This document shows, piece after piece, positions 60,980 to 64,000 of a DNA stretch of 64,000 bases. The stretch is from an uncultured Campylobacter sp. Its GTDB lineage: Bacteria > Campylobacterota > Campylobacteria > Campylobacterales > Campylobacteraceae. The DNA is taken from contig NZ_CALJPC010000079.1 in NCBI RefSeq assembly GCF_937981295.1, positions 1 through 64,000 of the forward strand, given 5' to 3'. A program made the position numbers and the translations under genes. Every line of letters begins with the position of its first letter. The first letter of the stretch is position 1. The notes under the pieces are model-generated. The model saw only the letters and a program-made list of their open reading frames with translations. It ran no database searches and was not told where the DNA came from.

Positions 60980-63178
60980 TTGCCGAATTTCATAACCCAA
61001 AGCGTGAGCCTGCCGCCGCTGCCGGCTAGATTCGGCGAAGTCGAATTTTTAGAGACGGCGCGCGGCAGAAATTTAACGCTCGTGCGAACCAAAAGCTTTG
61101 ATAGCGAATTTTTTATCACCCTAAAGCCCAGCGGCGACAAAGTGATAGTAAAGGGCGAAAAGATCACTAAGCCCGCCAAGATCGGTCATCTGCAGCGAGC
61201 ACTTGAAATTTTTAAAGAGCGCTTCTGCGGGCGGATCATCTCGCAGGCATTTGCTTATAAAGACAGCTCGCTTACCGAAAAAACGCCGCTGATTTTGGAC
61301 GAGAATGAAATTTTATCCCTCGTAAAAAGCTCTAAATTTAATAAAATTTTCATCGAGATCGGCTTCGGCTCGGGCAGACACCTGCTTCATCAAGCGCGCT
61401 CAAATCAAGACGCGCTGCTAATCGGCATTGAAATTTACAAGCCCGCGATCGAACAGGTCGCAAAGCTAGCGATCCGCGAGGGGCTGCAAAACATTGCGCT
61501 GATTGCCACCGACGCACGGGTTTTACTAAGCCTGCTTCCCGCAGGCTGCCTGCAGCGCGTATTTTTGCACTTCCCCGTGCCATGGGACGACGCGCCGCAC
61601 CGCCGCGTCATAAGCGACGAGTTCGCCTCGCAGATCGCACGCACGCTCGGGCGCAGCGGCCGCTTCGAGCTTCGCACCGACAGCGAGGAGTACTTCCTCT
61701 ACGCGATGCAAAAGCTCTCGCCCTACGTTCAGCGCAAAGCGGGCGAAATTTCGCACTTCAAAAACCGCGACGCCGCCGTAGCGAGCAAATACGAGGATAG
61801 ATGGCGTAAAATGGATAAAAATATCTACGATCTGATCTACGAGAACAAAACCGCGGGCCAGGGCGAGCCGCAGCAATTTGAGATGGAATTTTTAAAATTT
61901 GACGCAGCGGCAATTGCGCGAAATTTTAAAAATTTTACCTTCAAAGGCGAGGATTTTTTCGTGCATTTTGAGGAAATTTTTTATTTTGACGCGCAGAAAG
62001 ACTTGGACGCGGGCGGGACTTGCGCGGCGGGTAGTGGCATAAATTTTGATGCAGGCAGTGGTTCAAATTTTACCTCAAAAACGAACTCAAATCCTTACGC
62101 AAACCTAGATGGCGGTTTTATCTCGTACGAAGCAGGCGCCGACGGCATGTCCGAAGCCATAAATTTAAACGCAATGCGAGGAAAAAATTTAACTAAGCGT
62201 ACAAGCGTGGATGAAATTTCGTCAGACTGCGGCAAAATTTCAGCTACGACAGCGGGCGATAAAATTTCAACTTGCGCGAACGCCGCGCAAATTCTAAAAA
62301 AAGCGAGCGCCGCGCCAAATACAAACCACGCGGATGAAGCGGACGCAAAAGACGGCGTAAATTTAAACGAGGATCGCTTGAGCGCAAACGGCGTAAATTT
62401 AGCAAGCGATGTTCCTGTCGCGGTAAGCGCTAAATTTAGCCGCACTGCCCCTGGCGAAAAACGCGCTTTAGCCTGCGAGCAGATCGTAACAAAGCAAGGT
62501 ACGCAGATAAACAGCGCAGCCGCCTCAAGCGATACACCAAAAGCAAATAACCCGCTCGCAACAATCGACGCAAGCAACGCGCTAAATTCTATCGGCGCAG
62601 AGGGGGCGCCTGCAACTATCGACGCGACAGGGGCAGGCAATACACCCACAACGATCGATGCAATAGATGCGAGCAATGCGTTGAATGCGGACGGCTCGTT
62701 CGCAGCAGCCCGCACAAACGAAGCAAACGCGGCGCTAAACATAAGCGCAGTACCTTGCAAAAATGAATCGCAAGCTGAATTACAAAATAAGTCAAACCCT
62801 ATCAAGTCGCAAATCGGTCACCGAAGCGAGCTAAGCCATGACGAGTTGCAAGCCGAACACCAAGGCAAATTAAACCGTGCCGAGCAGCAAGATAAACACC
62901 AAAGCAACCTAGAAGGCCGTGCAGAACCGCGAGCCGAACACCAAAGCGAGCTAGACTGCGCAAAGTCACAGCTCAAACAGCAAAGCGAACCAAGTTGCGC
63001 CGAGCCGCAGGACGTGCTAATCCTGCTTTCGCTCGGGGCGTTCGACTTTCCGCAGCAATGTTTTATCCGCACAAACGCAAGCGGCACGCGCTACTTTATC
63101 CGCCGCCCGCTTCCTACGCGCGAAAACCACGCGGCACATCAAAAAATTTCGGAGATATTTTCACAATGGCAGAGATAA
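60980..63178 (+). CDS. trmB: tRNA (guanine-N7-)-methyltransferase with a 335-residue insertion
   Basis: Methylates G46 of tRNA. The start is TTG 60980, three bases after flpA. Residues 1-340 match the epsilonproteobacterial form: an amino extension, then IFIEIGFGSGRHLLHQAR (SAM motif), LIGIEIYKPAIEQV, RVFLHFPVPWDDAPHRRVI and FELRTDSEEYF. A long low-complexity stretch (about 340-676) follows, and then the conserved end (LILLSLGAFDFPQQ to the stop). At 732 residues it is nearly twice the usual size. The catalytic part looks whole. The insertion sits near the carboxy end, away from the SAM site. It overlaps ftsE by 13 bases. Confidence 0.9.
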   Translation: MPNFITQSVSLPPLPARFGEVEFLETARGRNLTLVRTKSFDSEFFITLKPSGDKVIVKGEKITKPAKIGHLQRALEIFKERFCGRIISQAFAYKDSSLTEKTPLILDENEILSLVKSSKFNKIFIEIGFGSGRHLLHQARSNQDALLIGIEIYKPAIEQVAKLAIREGLQNIALIATDARVLLSLLPAGCLQRVFLHFPVPWDDAPHRRVISDEFASQIARTLGRSGRFELRTDSEEYFLYAMQKLSPYVQRKAGEISHFKNRDAAVASKYEDRWRKMDKNIYDLIYENKTAGQGEPQQFEMEFLKFDAAAIARNFKNFTFKGEDFFVHFEEIFYFDAQKDLDAGGTCAAGSGINFDAGSGSNFTSKTNSNPYANLDGGFISYEAGADGMSEAINLNAMRGKNLTKRTSVDEISSDCGKISATTAGDKISTCANAAQILKKASAAPNTNHADEADAKDGVNLNEDRLSANGVNLASDVPVAVSAKFSRTAPGEKRALACEQIVTKQGTQINSAAASSDTPKANNPLATIDASNALNSIGAEGAPATIDATGAGNTPTTIDAIDASNALNADGSFAAARTNEANAALNISAVPCKNESQAELQNKSNPIKSQIGHRSELSHDELQAEHQGKLNRAEQQDKHQSNLEGRAEPRAEHQSELDCAKSQLKQQSEPSCAEPQDVLILLSLGAFDFPQQCFIRTNASGTRYFIRRPLPTRENHAAHQKISEIFSQWQR
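62819..63010 (+). repeat. 39-base tandem repeat (13-residue unit) inside trmB
   Basis: Five degenerate copies begin at 62819, 62858, 62897, 62939 and 62978: steps of 39, 39, 42 and 39 bases. Each starts CACCAAAGC or a variant (His/Gln-Gln/Arg-Ser/Gly) and gives units such as HQGKLNRAEQQDK and HQSELDCAKSQLK. The third unit is one codon longer. A further pair of related blocks with an ATCGACGC word (62563, 62617, 62653) lies upstream. This points to slippage-driven growth. Confidence 0.72.
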
Positions 63179-63855
63179 CGGACGATTACAACATCATCAC
63201 CGCAGCGGGCCTCACGCTGGGTTACGAAAAGGCGGGCGCGGTCATCCAAGACGCGAGTTTCGGCATCGGCGCGAAGGACTTCGTCATCATCACGGGCAAG
63301 AGCGGCAGCGGCAAATCCACGCTACTTAAATCCTTCTACGGCGGCATCGACATCATCGGCGGTGAGCTGAATGTCTGCCTGTGCGATCTAAAAGGCATCA
63401 CAAACTCCGATCTGCGCACCCTGCGCCAACGCATCGGCATTATCTTTCAAAACTACCGCCTGATCAACGAATGGACGATCGAGCGCAACATAATGCTTCC
63501 GTTAATGATAATGGGCTACAATCAGCAGGTCTGCCAAGACCAAGCCAAAAAGCTACTGCGCCACGTCGAGCTCGGGCATAAGATGGGCAAGTATCCGCTC
63601 GAGCTTAGCGGCGGCGAGCAGCAGCGCGTGGCTTTGGCGCGTGCGATGGCGCATAACCCGCGGCTGCTGCTGTGCGACGAGCCTACGGGAAATTTGGACG
63701 ACTACTCCAGCGCCATTATTTGGAATTTGCTGCGCTCGGCGTGCGAGTCGTGGAACGCCTGCGTCGTCATCGTAACGCACAAAATGCCCGCTACGCTGCG
63801 TTTTAGGCACCGACATTTTGAGATTAAGGACGCTAAAGTAAATGAAATCGATTAA
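63166..63855 (+). CDS. ftsE: Cell-division ABC-transporter ATP-binding protein FtsE
   Basis: ATPase partner of FtsX; with it, FtsE links division to activation of periplasmic amidases or hydrolases. Walker A is VIITGKSGSGKSTLLKSFYG, the Q loop IIFQNYRLI, the ABC signature LSGGEQQRVALARAMAH and Walker B LLLCDEPTGNLDDYS. 229 residues. The start is ATG 63166 (MAEITDDYN); the frame is open further upstream only because it overlaps trmB. Confidence 0.93.
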   Translation: MAEITDDYNIITAAGLTLGYEKAGAVIQDASFGIGAKDFVIITGKSGSGKSTLLKSFYGGIDIIGGELNVCLCDLKGITNSDLRTLRQRIGIIFQNYRLINEWTIERNIMLPLMIMGYNQQVCQDQAKKLLRHVELGHKMGKYPLELSGGEQQRVALARAMAHNPRLLLCDEPTGNLDDYSSAIIWNLLRSACESWNACVVIVTHKMPATLRFRHRHFEIKDAKVNEID

Positions 63856-64000
63856 AACCCATTTCGGCGTGATCTTTTCGCTCGTCGCGCTGCTTTTTTC
63901 CGTGCAGTTTGGAATTTTTATGAGCAATCTAACCAAAAGCTACGAGCGCTCGATCCAAAACGAATACAACATCGTGCTAGTCTCCAAAACTCCGCTCAGC
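63842..64000 (+). CDS. ftsX: FtsX-like permease, 5' part only (cut by window end)
   Basis: ATG 63842, overlapping ftsE by 14 bases. The 53 codons seen begin MKSIKTHFGVIFSLVALLFS, then a membrane helix and YERSIQNEYNIVLVSKTPLS, a normal start for epsilonproteobacterial FtsX. The rest lies outside the window. It forms the membrane partner of FtsE. Confidence 0.85.
   Translation, partial: MKSIKTHFGVIFSLVALLFSVQFGIFMSNLTKSYERSIQNEYNIVLVSKTPLS

Noticed and set aside
62095..62805. A 236-codon minus-strand frame within the trmB insertion
   Set aside because: Antisense of a low-complexity stretch that has few stops on either strand; no ribosome site or motif.
62995..63165. A longer amino end for ftsE
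   Set aside because: The extra 57 codons are the trmB end in another frame; FtsE proteins start near MAEITDDYN, and ATG 63166 fits.
1..64000. tRNA, rRNA, insertion sequences, attachment sites
   Set aside because: The few gene-free stretches were read for tRNA-like cloverleaf ends, transposase motifs and flanking direct repeats; none was convincing.

Overview
The window looks like a chromosomal segment of an epsilonproteobacterium, most likely an oral-type Campylobacter with moderate G+C (the C. gracilis / rectus / showae / curvus kind). The evidence is the housekeeping gene order (yajC-secD-secF-DUF6394-leuS-lptE-folC-M23 peptidase-mfd on one side; pyrH-rpoZ-spoT-tyrS and rodA / rluD-flpA-trmB-ftsE-ftsX on the other), the fibronectin-type lipoprotein FlpA, and the very frequent AAATTTTA-type words. 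The species is inference; the genus-level call rests on family knowledge.

Layout. 1-636: a decayed fragment of an RTX/calcium-binding protein and a gene-free stretch. 637-34135: a large surface-polysaccharide (O-antigen/capsule-type) cluster, all on the minus strand, transcribed from high to low coordinates and stitched together by short ATGA-type overlaps. 34138-47561: minus-strand housekeeping genes (nth, a 40-codon small ORF, DUF815 ATPase, mfd, M23 peptidase, folC, lptE, leuS, DUF6394, secF, secD, yajC). 47534-57792: plus-strand genes (lnt, pyrH, rpoZ, spoT, tyrS, a nitronate-monooxygenase-like enzyme, an amidase, two small membrane proteins) with a 633-bp gene-free gap. 57897-59003: rodA on the minus strand. 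59056-64000: plus-strand rluD-like, flpA, trmB, ftsE and the start of ftsX.

The polysaccharide cluster appears to supply at least three activated sugars: GDP-mannose (ManC), UDP-ManNAc/UDP-ManNAcA (WecB, WecC) and a CDP-linked 3,6-dideoxyhexose (RfbF, RfbG, RfbH). It also holds an initiating sugar-phosphate transferase, a Wzx flippase, at least four GT4-type glycosyltransferases, two GtrA/GtrB modules with polytopic GT-C-like partners, three methyltransferases, a deacetylase-like protein, a heparinase II/III-like protein and a fused Zn-ADH/Gfo-Idh oxidoreductase. Between rfbG and rfbH sits a compact set (TPP enzyme, HAD phosphatase, HpcH/HpaI-type aldolase, SDR) that suggests the CDP-dideoxy sugar is extended or branched with carbon from a 2-keto acid. 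This is the best candidate for an undescribed pathway in the window.

A second theme runs through the housekeeping part. Several conserved enzymes (folC, rluD-like, trmB, the amidase, a membrane protein) carry in-frame, low-complexity expansions built from short repeated words with an AAAATTTT-like core, or from tandem repeats. They sit in linkers or loops and leave the catalytic motifs intact.
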